Shown here piece after piece: positions 5,811-12,559 of a DNA stretch of 15,091 bases. Made by a program: the position numbers and the translations under genes. Under the pieces are notes generated by a model. It ran no database searches, had not been told where the DNA came from, and saw only the letters and a program-made list of their open reading frames with translations. Within the stretch, counting starts at the first letter, position 1; every line of letters starts with the position of its first letter. Source of the DNA: an uncultured Lachnospiraceae bacterium (GTDB taxonomy: Bacteria > Bacillota > Clostridia > Lachnospirales > Lachnospiraceae); assembly GCA_947594335.1 (NCBI GenBank), contig CANQEC010000036.1:1-15091 (forward strand), read 5' to 3'.

Positions 5811-6989
5811 TCAGCCTCGCTTCGGCACAGTGGAAAACCTGTAATATCCCCGCGGAAATCTGATGCCGGATTCAATCGAACTCATACAGATTTCCACAGT
5901 ATTTTTTGTAATAATCAGCTCTGTCTTGCAGCCGTCCTTCCAGTCCGGAGACATAATCCCCTCTTCGCCGGAGGTGTCTGTCGCAACCACGCTGCCGCAG
6001 TCCAGATAGATGTTCTGACGCTTCTCATCATATTCGCCATTGCCGGTCAGCACATTCGGCGATACATGCGTATGACCGGACAGAAAGATGACTCTGCCAT
6101 TTTGATCCACAATTTCCTGAATCCGCCTGTTTCTGTTCAGGTATGGCGCGCCCGTATTTCTGTTGGGATTGTGCGCCAAAAGAGGCGCATGGCACAGAAT
6201 TACATGCCAGGAAGCCGGAACAGACGACAGGCGCTCCTCCAGCCAGTCAATCTGCCTTTCCTCCGGGAACAGGAACTTTCGTCCTGTCGTCACACACTGA
6301 AGACCGATCACATCCAGATCGTCAATATGCACGGCGTATGCCCGGCCATCCGGATCGTATGAAATGCTGTACCCATTCTCTTCGGCCTTCGCCAGCAGAT
6401 ACCTTTGAAAACCGGCATAGTTCCCGCAGCCGTCAGTATCGCCGCCCCACGAAGCGCGAAGAACATCATGATTGCCGGTTACCGGAAAGATATTTTTCTC
6501 CGGAACGGTCTCCTCAATGCAGGCCCTGAATCCTGCAAACTGCTCAGGCAATCCGTCATTCGTCGAATCGCCAAGGAGAAAAACGCAGTCGCTTTCAACT
6601 GCCCTCAGTGCCTGCTTAATTTTCCACGGTCTGGAGACCAGATGCAAATCTGTCAGTATGGAGAAATGATGAACGGCGCCCTGCTCCCCGGCAGCGTCCA
6701 GATACTTCTCCGGGATCCCGGCGGAAACATCTTCAAAAGAGCCAAAATCCGCGGCATAGCATCTCGCCCATACATGAGAAGCCTCTCTGGGAATCCCGCG
6801 CATGCCGGAGAAGGAAAACATGCCGTTTCCTGCCGGATCGACCGGAACGTACGCAAATGGATCCCAGTCATCCAGCGGCGCTTTTGCGTTTCCCCACCGG
6901 AGTACAGCGAGTATGCAGCCTTTTGCCTTCACAAGATATTTTCCCTGTGCACATCCCGGCCAGATAAGGTTTGTCTGAATCCTGATCAT
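5811..6989 (-). CDS. Calcineurin-like metallophosphoesterase
   Basis: A 392-residue metal-dependent phosphoesterase. All five family motifs are visible in order: D114-x-H116 (ILTDLHLV), GD141 (LLGDSTND), GN173-H-D (TGNHD), H267 (LCHAPLL) and GH306-T-H308 (LSGHTHV). These bind two metal ions and act on phosphomonoesters or phosphodiesters; the substrate is unknown. The first roughly 105 residues precede the catalytic domain and may form a beta-sandwich or accessory domain; I do not recognise them. There is no signal peptide. The ATG follows GGGAGG by 10 nt. The gene lies 54 nt after HD-Pnk with no terminator between and ends at the terminator at 5755-5788, so it is probably the last gene of the repair operon. 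It could process nucleic-acid 3' ends or a cyclic nucleotide, or it may be functionally unrelated to the genes upstream. Confidence 0.87.
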   Translation of the reverse strand: MIRIQTNLIWPGCAQGKYLVKAKGCILAVLRWGNAKAPLDDWDPFAYVPVDPAGNGMFSFSGMRGIPREASHVWARCYAADFGSFEDVSAGIPEKYLDAAGEQGAVHHFSILTDLHLVSRPWKIKQALRAVESDCVFLLGDSTNDGLPEQFAGFRACIEETVPEKNIFPVTGNHDVLRASWGGDTDGCGNYAGFQRYLLAKAEENGYSISYDPDGRAYAVHIDDLDVIGLQCVTTGRKFLFPEERQIDWLEERLSSVPASWHVILCHAPLLAHNPNRNTGAPYLNRNRRIQEIVDQNGRVIFLSGHTHVSPNVLTGNGEYDEKRQNIYLDCGSVVATDTSGEEGIMSPDWKDGCKTELIITKNTVEICMSSIESGIRFPRGYYRFSTVPKRG

Positions 6990-7043
6990 CGGCGCCGCAC
7001 CTCCCTCATTTATAATAAAAATTTAGAGTATCATAACCTGGGT

Positions 7044-8213
7044 TCACACGCAGATCCACTCTACTGTCTGCGCCTCGTCCGGCGTGGGCAGAACCATTTT
7101 CCCAAGCATCCTGGCGACTGCGTCTTCCGGCACTGCGTCAGCTCTTCCCGCGTTCCGTGCTTCCCTGGTTTTCAGATCTGTCTCCAGATAAACAACCCGC
7201 ACTCCTGCGCCATACCGCTCAAACAATCCGATCAGCTTTTTCCTCGTATCCTTCGTCAGATCAGTTGCGTTCCAGATGAACGGCTGCTTTTTCCTCAGAA
7301 GCTGCTTTGCCCGCTCCTGCGCCGCCTGAATTACTTCCCCCTGATTATCTGTCGGTTTAATCCCAAGCTCTGCCCTGATTCCATCCAGCGATATAATCGC
7401 CATCCGGGGATAATGCTGCCGTATCCAGGTATCCTTGCCGGTTCCCGGCAGCCCGGAGAGCATGACGACTTCTCCCCAGGAATCATCATAGAGTACCTGA
7501 TCCGGCTGCACATTCCGCCCGGATAAATATGCGCGCTTCGTGAAGCTGTCAGCGAAAGAATAGGGAGCATAAAGGCACCCTGCCTCCTCCGCCATCATCT
7601 CTGCCAGCTCAGCCTGCGCAAGTCCGTCTTTTATATCATCGGCAATTCTTCCTTTTATATCTGCTTTGGCAAGCATACACAGCAGATGCCAGGAGAAATC
7701 GGATGCCTGTTCGCCGACAGCTGCCGTCTCGCGCGTCTTCCGCTCCGGTTCCTTCTGATTCATCAGATGAACCGGCAGCATATGCCAACGGATCAGGGCG
7801 CAGACAGTCTCCCGGAATACAATCATCTCCCGTGTTCCGCAGATGCCGCAATCCTGCCAGAGAAACTTTCTGGCAATCTGGCTGCCGGCGGCGGCATGAT
7901 GCGGCGACACCCAGTTTCCGTTCTCCAGCCTTGTTGTCCTCACCTTGCCGATGTCGTGGAGAAGCGCGGCCAGGAACAGTTCTGTTTTCTTTCTGCCAGA
8001 CAGTTCATAAAACGCCGGATTTGCAATCAATTCCCGGCAGACCATCTGCGTATGGGTATATACATCACCCTCGCCATGAAAGACCGGATTTTGCTGTGTC
8101 GCTTTCATTCCTGCAAAACCGGCTGCGGAGAGAAGCTGATCAACCCGGTTCCATGGGATTTCAGCTGCCGGGGAACCGGGTATACAGTCTTCAATCTGCT
8201 CTATAAAGTTCAC
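7044..8213 (-). CDS. HD-Pnk: HD phosphoesterase fused to polynucleotide kinase
   Basis: A 389-residue two-domain end-healing enzyme. Residues 40-215 form an HD-type metal-dependent phosphohydrolase with H54, the H86-D87 pair (LLHDIGK), H105/H106 (SPHH), H144 and D185 (KADIKGR). Residues 248-389 form a P-loop kinase: the Walker A GLPGTGKD (254-261), then SLDGIRAEL with D277 and R280 in the place of the T4 polynucleotide kinase Asp/Arg pair, then NATDLTKDTR (315-324). The same domain order is known in Runella slithyformis HD-Pnk, which removes 2',3'-cyclic phosphate and phosphorylates 5'-OH ends. Together these activities create the 3'-OH and 5'-phosphate that a ligase needs. The start is GTG at 8211-8213, set by AAGGAGG 8 nt upstream. 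The RNA ligase gene is upstream on the same strand, which supports a shared repair job. The gap between them (245 bp) is unusually long. Confidence 0.88.
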   Translation of the reverse strand: MNFIEQIEDCIPGSPAAEIPWNRVDQLLSAAGFAGMKATQQNPVFHGEGDVYTHTQMVCRELIANPAFYELSGRKKTELFLAALLHDIGKVRTTRLENGNWVSPHHAAAGSQIARKFLWQDCGICGTREMIVFRETVCALIRWHMLPVHLMNQKEPERKTRETAAVGEQASDFSWHLLCMLAKADIKGRIADDIKDGLAQAELAEMMAEEAGCLYAPYSFADSFTKRAYLSGRNVQPDQVLYDDSWGEVVMLSGLPGTGKDTWIRQHYPRMAIISLDGIRAELGIKPTDNQGEVIQAAQERAKQLLRKKQPFIWNATDLTKDTRKKLIGLFERYGAGVRVVYLETDLKTREARNAGRADAVPEDAVARMLGKMVLPTPDEAQTVEWICV

Positions 8214-8458
8214 CTCGGCCGCCTCCTTCGCACAAAGTTCTCCCCGCTTTGTTCTGATCGATATTCAAAACCCACCTGCGAGCTTTCGCGCGGGATTCGG
8301 GTCTGCGTCAGCAGATATCTTCGGCTTCGAATTCCTGCACTCTCCACTCTGTTCCGGGTCTTCACTTCGTTTCGGTCGGTTCTAAACGAATGTTACTGGC
8401 ATGCAGAACCGATGCCAAACGTGTGCCACTGGCACACGGCGCCCCGCAGAGCATATAT
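8214..8458 (-). ncRNA. Hairpin-rich non-coding stretch inside the repair operon
   Basis: This 245-bp gap lies between the ligase stop and the HD-Pnk start; elsewhere in the operon the gaps are 13 and 54 bp. It holds many perfect inverted repeats: GTGTGCCA-C-TGGCACAC (8421-8437); TCGGTTCT with AGAACCGA (8376-8383, 8405-8412); the alternative TTCGTTT with AAACGAA (8366-8372, 8384-8390); TCTGC-GTCA-GCAGA (8302-8315); GCGA-GCTT-TCGC (8278-8289); and ACAAAG with CTTTGT (8232-8237, 8247-8252) just before the HD-Pnk ribosome binding site. Only a 30-codon minus-strand frame (8453 down to 8361), with no known family, is seen. It could be a structured RNA made with the operon, such as a Y-RNA-like or substrate RNA, or a dispersed palindromic repeat. 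The structure is seen directly; the RNA role is inference. Confidence 0.4.
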
Positions 8459-9253
8459 TCACCGGAACAGACTCTCCGCCGGCACCGCCAGCTGGTTGGG
8501 AATGATCGGCCTGTCAAGCCAATGGGTTTCCGAGAAATCCACACACTGCAGGAATGCGGAGCGGACAAATTTCATCCGGTCAGCGACCTGTCCGTTTTCC
8601 TCGACCTTTATGTAAATACCTTCCATCATGCCTGAAAGTTCCGTTTCCCTGCAGTTCCTCTCCGGATCCAGCCCCAGTTTAACAGCGGCATCCCACAGAT
8701 TTTGCCGCTGGTTTCCGGTCACATACCTGGACTTTCCCAGAAGTTTCAGCATTTCCTCTTTCGTTTTATAATATCCACTGCCGAGCACGGGAACCGACAC
8801 AACCGGCGCATTTTTCAGCATCTCGTGCCGCGCCGGAGTATCCAGAAACACACCGGTTTCCCGGTCAAGGATATCAAATTCCAGAAAATAATGGGGAAGC
8901 GCATCATAGAATACCGTATGCTTTGCGTACATCCATTCCCCGTACATGATGTACCTTGTCCCCAGAAGATCATAGAATTCATCCCTGTGCGCCATAGCCC
9001 ACTGCTTCATCATATTATAATGGCGCTCCCGATATCCGCCGGTCAGATAATGCCCGCGGCTCTGCAGCAGAAGCTCTCCGTCCGCATCAAACGAAACGGC
9101 AGAATTAGCTCCGTCACATTTCTCCTCAATTACCAGATGCCGGTTCTTTATCGTATCAAACGGAATCTGTCTCAAATCCTCATCTCCGGGCTGAAGGCGT
9201 GACCCTTCAACATGCGGAGTCCGGGGGTATTTATATAGTTTGAATGGATCCAT
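8459..9253 (-). CDS. RNA ligase (nucleotidyltransferase, Rnl2-like)
   Basis: A 264-residue ATP-dependent polynucleotide ligase of the covalent nucleotidyltransferase superfamily (RNA_ligase type). The motifs occur in the expected order. Motif I is EEKCDGAN, with K45 as the AMP-accepting lysine. R66-G67 follows in LQSRGHYL. Motif III is YGEWMYAKHTVFY (104-116), motif IIIa is LEFDILD (124-130), motif IV is MEGIYIK (E211), and motif V is DRMKFVR (K228). The protein is short, essentially the catalytic core with a small C-terminal extension, and lacks the OB-fold/zinc/BRCT parts of replicative DNA ligases. It would join 3'-OH and 5'-phosphate ends prepared by the HD-Pnk encoded next. The ATG lies 13 nt after the methyltransferase stop and follows AAAGGGTGA, so the two genes are translationally close. 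Confidence 0.87.
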   Translation of the reverse strand: MDPFKLYKYPRTPHVEGSRLQPGDEDLRQIPFDTIKNRHLVIEEKCDGANSAVSFDADGELLLQSRGHYLTGGYRERHYNMMKQWAMAHRDEFYDLLGTRYIMYGEWMYAKHTVFYDALPHYFLEFDILDRETGVFLDTPARHEMLKNAPVVSVPVLGSGYYKTKEEMLKLLGKSRYVTGNQRQNLWDAAVKLGLDPERNCRETELSGMMEGIYIKVEENGQVADRMKFVRSAFLQCVDFSETHWLDRPIIPNQLAVPAESLFR

Positions 9254-9266
9254 AAGAAATCACCCT

Positions 9267-9971
9267 TTATTTTTCAATCGCCGCCACCATAAACAGATGA
9301 CCCTCCACCCCGTCAAAATGCAGCCTGGTACATCCTGCCGCACGGAACATCTGTGTCAGCCTGTCCTTCGTCAGCAAATGAATATGTTCCGGGTTGTTAT
9401 CCGGCTTTGAGGGAACCGTCACCACCACATACTTCTTTGCCATTTTTACCGCTGCCGCAGCAGCCCTGTCCGCTTCCGGAATATGCTCCAGAACCTCCAG
9501 CATGGAGACGACGTCAAAGCTGCCGTCAGGAAAAGGCTGATCACAGATATCCTTCTGCTTTGCACAAAGCTGTCCGAATCCGCCGTCAGCCAGTTCATTC
9601 AGAAACGTCACCCGCTTTTCCAGCAGATCCAGGCTTGTCACCTGCACCCACGGAAACTCTTTCATAAACGGAATCAAGAATACACCTCGGCCGCTTCCCA
9701 CGTCAAGCATTGTTTCAAAGGAAATAGAATGCAGAAAACCCAGCGTCCTTCGTATCCGCGCCAGCATTTGTGTGCCTGATTTAAACGGGTAAAGCTTCAG
9801 TTTTGCCTCCCATCCTGCAGTGACAATCTGCAGCAGTTCCTCTTCGGCACATTCATCCGCTGTTTTATGCAGCAGCGATTCCGAAAAGGCGGGGATTCCT
9901 GTTCTTCTGGCATGACCCAGAATCCAGGCCGCCGCCGTTTTCATATCATAGCGTTCCTTTAATTCAGTCAA
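9267..9971 (-). CDS. SAM-dependent class I methyltransferase
   Basis: A 234-residue Rossmann-fold methyltransferase. Motif I is MLDVGSGRG (88-96), the acidic end of strand 2 is TSLDLLEK (112-119), and motif IV is SMLEVLEHIPEAD (156-168). Residues 1-80 form a helical N-terminal extension. E159, E162 and H163 make an ExxEH pattern, followed by H196/H198. In the Hen1 RNA 3'-terminal 2'-O-methyltransferases such residues bind the metal, but ExxEH also occurs in many ordinary methyltransferases (UbiG-like), so this is not proof. As the first gene of an RNA repair operon it may methylate the repaired RNA or its ends. The start is TTG at 9969-9971 with AAAGGGGG 7 nt upstream. An ATG nine codons later, with its own AAAGGA, is an alternative. 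The operon promoter is at 10060-10088. Confidence 0.82.
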   Translation of the reverse strand: MTELKERYDMKTAAAWILGHARRTGIPAFSESLLHKTADECAEEELLQIVTAGWEAKLKLYPFKSGTQMLARIRRTLGFLHSISFETMLDVGSGRGVFLIPFMKEFPWVQVTSLDLLEKRVTFLNELADGGFGQLCAKQKDICDQPFPDGSFDVVSMLEVLEHIPEADRAAAAAVKMAKKYVVVTVPSKPDNNPEHIHLLTKDRLTQMFRAAGCTRLHFDGVEGHLFMVAAIEK

Positions 9972-10059
9972 GGCATATCCCCCTTTATTTCCGGTTTTCT
10001 GCTTTCCATTCTGCGCCAGCTTATAAGAAGACCATAATAGCTCTCCTGCTCATGTTTCC

Positions 10060-10088
10060 ATTATACCCATTCTGCGCGCATATGCCAA
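10060..10088 (-). promoter_or_regulatory. Promoter of the RNA repair operon
   Basis: On the minus strand, TTGGCA (10088-10083) and TATAAT (10065-10060) are separated by exactly 17 nt. The transcription start would be near 10053, giving a leader of about 80 nt before the TTG at 9971. No sigma54-type site (GGC/TGC spaced pair) is evident at this position, although some RNA repair operons use one. Confidence 0.65.
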
Positions 10089-10268
10089 TACATCTCTTCC
10101 GTCAATCACTTGACAGGAATATTATTGATTTCCAGCCATGCGGCTATATCGTCCGGCAGGCTGCTCTTTCAGATGATCTCAGGTATGCGGTTATTTTTTC
10201 TGCAGGCAGCTCTATGTATCTTAAATTTCACTGGATTGCAAACGGGATAGACCGACCTATGTTAAATG

Positions 10269-10311
10269 TAACGAAAGACATTATCGATAATGTAAAAAAA
10301 CATATTCGTTA
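10269..10311. promoter_or_regulatory. Nested inverted repeats between two operons
   Basis: A perfect 16-bp palindrome ACATTATCGATAATGT (10278-10293) is flanked by a second perfect inverted pair, TAACGAA (10269-10275) and TTCGTTA (10305-10311), with an A7 run between. The element sits just after the ABM gene and about 190 bp upstream of the repair operon promoter. It might be an operator, a terminator-like structure of the redox operon, or a repeat. The rest of the 361-bp gap 9972-10332 shows no convincing gene. Confidence 0.45.
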
Positions 10312-10332
10312 TTCTCCCGTGCTGCTTACCTG

Positions 10333-10665
10333 TCATTCCCGCAGGAATTTTTTGTCAGCGCTGGTAAACCCTTTTTCATCGGAAACATACCGCTCTGCCT
10401 TCACGTGCAGGTCATACTTCTCTCTGAGTTCAGCAATTTTAGCCATCATGGGCGAGGCATGATGTACGTCAATTGCATGCTGATCTTCCCAACTGTCAAT
10501 GAGCAGAACTGTTTCCTCGTCCTCCATCGGGAAAAAATATTCATACCGCAGATTTCCGGTTTCCGCACGAATGGCATCGACTGTACCGCTTGTTATCATT
10601 TCCTGTGCAAATTTTCTGGCGTTCCCATTGACGCCGCTGTAATATAGATTCACTGTAACAGCCAT
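10333..10665 (-). CDS. Antibiotic biosynthesis monooxygenase (ABM) domain protein
   Basis: A 110-residue single-domain protein of the ABM/dimeric alpha-beta barrel family (YgiN-like putative quinol monooxygenases). It begins MAVTVNLYYSGVNG and contains the usual strand ETVLLIDSWEDQHAIDVHHAS (about 51-71), followed by MMAKIAELREKYDLHVKAERY. These cofactor-free small proteins oxidise or bind quinone-like compounds, usually as dimers in the cytoplasm. The ATG follows GAAAGGAAGG at a good distance. It is the last gene of the redox operon, 36 nt after the flavodoxin-like gene, and the company of flavin reductases suggests a role in quinone or xenobiotic handling. Confidence 0.83.
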   Translation of the reverse strand: MAVTVNLYYSGVNGNARKFAQEMITSGTVDAIRAETGNLRYEYFFPMEDEETVLLIDSWEDQHAIDVHHASPMMAKIAELREKYDLHVKAERYVSDEKGFTSADKKFLRE

Positions 10666-10701
10666 TTTGTACCTTCCTTTCTTTACTGTATCTGGTTTAT
10701 T

Positions 10702-11241
10702 TTAAGCCTTCAGCCCTTTTCCCATCTCATAAGCCTGCTGCGGATACCGGGAATGCTGCGTCATGGACGGCGTACCACAGCCTTTTCCCAGCACCATCCC
10801 CTGATCCTTCAGGTTCAGATACCGCACCAGCGTATGATAGTGCGATTCCAGGGCCTCAAAGGTCCATGAGTCATTATTCCAGGCCACAGCCAGAAGCGCA
10901 GACTTCATATGCTTTCTCTGGATACTGCTGTTGAACGCGCAGAAACGGTCGATCAGCGTTTTGAGCTGGGCGCTCATTCCGTAATAGTACAGCGGCGTCA
11001 CAAACACCATCATGTCCGCATCCAGTATTTTCTGCCTGATTTCATTCACATCATCTTTTTGGACGCAGGGACCTTCATACCCACAGTGAATACAGCCGGT
11101 ACATGGATGGATATTTGCGTGGGCAGCATCAATCACCTGTACGCTGTGACCGGCTTCCGCCGCTCCCTGAATGAACTGCTCCGCCAGCAGATTGGAAGAA
11201 CCTTTTTTGTTCGGACTTCCTTCTAATACGACAATCTTCAT
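10702..11241 (-). CDS. Flavodoxin-like NAD(P)H-dependent FMN reductase
   Basis: A 179-residue flavoprotein of the NADPH-dependent FMN reductase / iron-sulfur flavoprotein family. The FMN phosphate loop is GSPNKKGSSN (8-17), and the second flavin loop is TPLYYYGMS (82-90). Between them, PCTGCIHCGYEGPC places cysteines at 47, 50, 53 and 59. This spacing resembles the 4Fe-4S motif of archaeal and clostridial iron-sulfur flavoproteins, although many relatives with these cysteines carry no cluster. It probably transfers electrons from NAD(P)H to quinones, nitro compounds or metals. The ATG follows AAAGGGGGAAG. It lies 32 nt downstream of the permease remnant in the redox operon. Confidence 0.87.
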   Translation of the reverse strand: MKIVVLEGSPNKKGSSNLLAEQFIQGAAEAGHSVQVIDAAHANIHPCTGCIHCGYEGPCVQKDDVNEIRQKILDADMMVFVTPLYYYGMSAQLKTLIDRFCAFNSSIQRKHMKSALLAVAWNNDSWTFEALESHYHTLVRYLNLKDQGMVLGKGCGTPSMTQHSRYPQQAYEMGKGLKA

Positions 11242-11273
11242 ATCATTTCTTCCCCCTTTATTTTATTCTGCAA

Positions 11274-11855
11274 TTATACGATGATATTCACGACGATTCC
11301 GGTTACAAAGGAAAACACCATGATAAACAGCAGGTACAGCAAAAATCTTCGGATTCCCAGCACGATCTTCAGTGCGCCGAGATTTGTGATCTTTGTAGCA
11401 GGTCCAGTCAGCATGAAGGACGCCGCGCTTCCCATGCTCATGCCCTCATAAAGCCACATCTGCAAAAGCGGTATCGTACCGCCGCCGCACATATAAAGCG
11501 GTACTCCGATCGTAGCTGCCATAAAGACGCCAAACGCCTCGTTCCCGCCAAACAGCGCCGTCATTGCCTCCGCCGGCACATACCTTTGAAAGAGGGCGGA
11601 AAGCGCAATTCCGATCAGGAAATACAAGCCGGTCGCTTTCACATTTCTTCCCAGGTTTTTCAAAAAACGGAGCAGGATATTCGGGTCTGTATCGCGGCTC
11701 TGCGGTTCATCAAAGCCGTTAAAATTAAAGAAGGGCCTGCCTGCATAGAATATCCTTATCAGCACTCCCAGTACCCAGTATCCAAAAATCTGTCTGAGCT
11801 GTACGCTGAAATAATACCAGAAGTAGATTGCCTCCCGCTGCAGTATGTCAGTCAT
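11274..11855 (-). CDS. YraQ/DUF318-family permease, internally shortened
   Basis: A 193-residue membrane protein matching the second half of predicted permeases of the YraQ/ArsP-like family (usually above 300 residues, in two repeats). The family signature YMCGGGTIPL (121-130) and the stretch GPATKITNLGALKIVLG (151-167) are present, with about five membrane segments. The first 30 residues (MTDILQREAIYFWYY, then QIFGYWVLG) look like the native N-terminus, but the frame passes straight to VLIRIFYAGRPFFNF, normally found about 100 residues later. The first permease repeat is therefore probably lost by an in-frame deletion near 11765. The ATG overlaps the end of the DUF362 gene by 8 bp and has GGAG upstream. 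The substrate is unknown; relatives export organoarsenicals or are uncharacterised. It is probably non-functional as a transporter. Confidence 0.75.
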   Translation of the reverse strand: MTDILQREAIYFWYYFSVQLRQIFGYWVLGVLIRIFYAGRPFFNFNGFDEPQSRDTDPNILLRFLKNLGRNVKATGLYFLIGIALSALFQRYVPAEAMTALFGGNEAFGVFMAATIGVPLYMCGGGTIPLLQMWLYEGMSMGSAASFMLTGPATKITNLGALKIVLGIRRFLLYLLFIMVFSFVTGIVVNIIV

Positions 11856-12559
11856 CGATGCTCTCCAGCCGATACGTGCGGCTTCCAAGTCCGATGCTTT
11901 CCGCGTGTTCCAGCGTGTGCAGTCCGTTTCTTGATTCGATCCGGTCAATCAGCGACTGTCCGTCCTCGGCGCTGTACACCAGATCAATGCAGGCCTGATC
12001 CACCGCCACCGGATCAAAGGAAGCAAGGATTCCGATGTCATGCATATCCGGTTCCGCCGGATTGGAATCGCAGTCACAGTCCACGGAAAGACGGTTCATC
12101 ACATTGATGTAGAGAATATTTCCGTCCAGCGCATCCACAACCGACTTCCCGGCCTCTGCCATGGACTCCAGGAACGGATCCTGCGCGGCTCCCCACATAC
12201 TTCCGCCCTGCCCTGCTGTATGAATATTCATCTTTCCCTCCGAGGAAGCGATGCCGATGGAAATATGCTTCATAGATCGCCATCAGCCCATCCGCGCTGA
12301 TATCCGTCGTCATATAAACCACAGGAACGTCAGAATCTGCGGAGGACTCTGCAGGTTCTCCCGAATCTGAAGTCTCCTGTTCGCTGCCGGAAGCATCAGC
12401 GTTCTGTTCCTGTGTCGTATTTTCCGTCTGAGCGGTGCTGCTCTCGGCTTCTCCTGCGCTGCCGCTTTCACTTTCGGCTGCCTGTGCGCGCGTACATCCG
12501 GCAAGAGCCGTCCCCAGCAGGGCAAAAATCATAAGCATGGCAACTGTGATTCGTCGCAT
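11848..12559 (-). pseudogene. DUF362 Fe-S lipoprotein with internal out-of-frame deletion
   Basis: The first frame starts at ATG 12557-12559 (AAGGAGGAG 8 nt upstream). It encodes a lipoprotein signal peptide (MRRITVAMLMIFALLGTALAGC, lipobox LAGC), a Ser/Glu/Thr-rich linker and the opening of a DUF362 domain (VVYMTTDISADGLMAIYEA). Near 12264-12275 the reading moves to another frame: HISIGIASSEGK, then the conserved DUF362 end (MNRLSVDCDCDSNPAEPDMHDIGILASFDPVAVDQA) to the stop at 11848. The family normally has about 100 residues between these parts, so DNA was deleted and the join is out of frame. The C-terminal fragment could start at ATG 12273 but would lack the signal peptide and half the domain. 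DUF362 proteins are predicted Fe-S redox proteins on the outer membrane face. The gene overlaps the end of the flavin reductase gene by 31 bp. Confidence 0.8.

Noticed and set aside
3602..5863. 753-codon plus-strand open frame opposite the GH120 gene
   Set aside because: It is a shadow of the GH120 coding frame: the minus strand encodes a complete, recognised enzyme with catalytic residues, while the plus frame has unnatural His/Arg-rich composition.
8362..8568. 68-codon minus-strand frame overlapping the ligase 3' end
   Set aside because: Most of it is an alternative frame of the ligase; the part in the gap has no recognisable domain and no separate ribosome binding site.
10335..10354. ATTCC-CGCA-GGAAT followed by T residues on the plus strand, terminator-like
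   Set aside because: The stem is only 5 bp, no plus-strand gene precedes it, and the bases are the last codons of the ABM gene.
10052..10462. 136-codon plus-strand frame in the gap between operons
   Set aside because: It starts inside the predicted minus-strand promoter region, overlaps the ABM gene, has no good ribosome binding site and matches no family.
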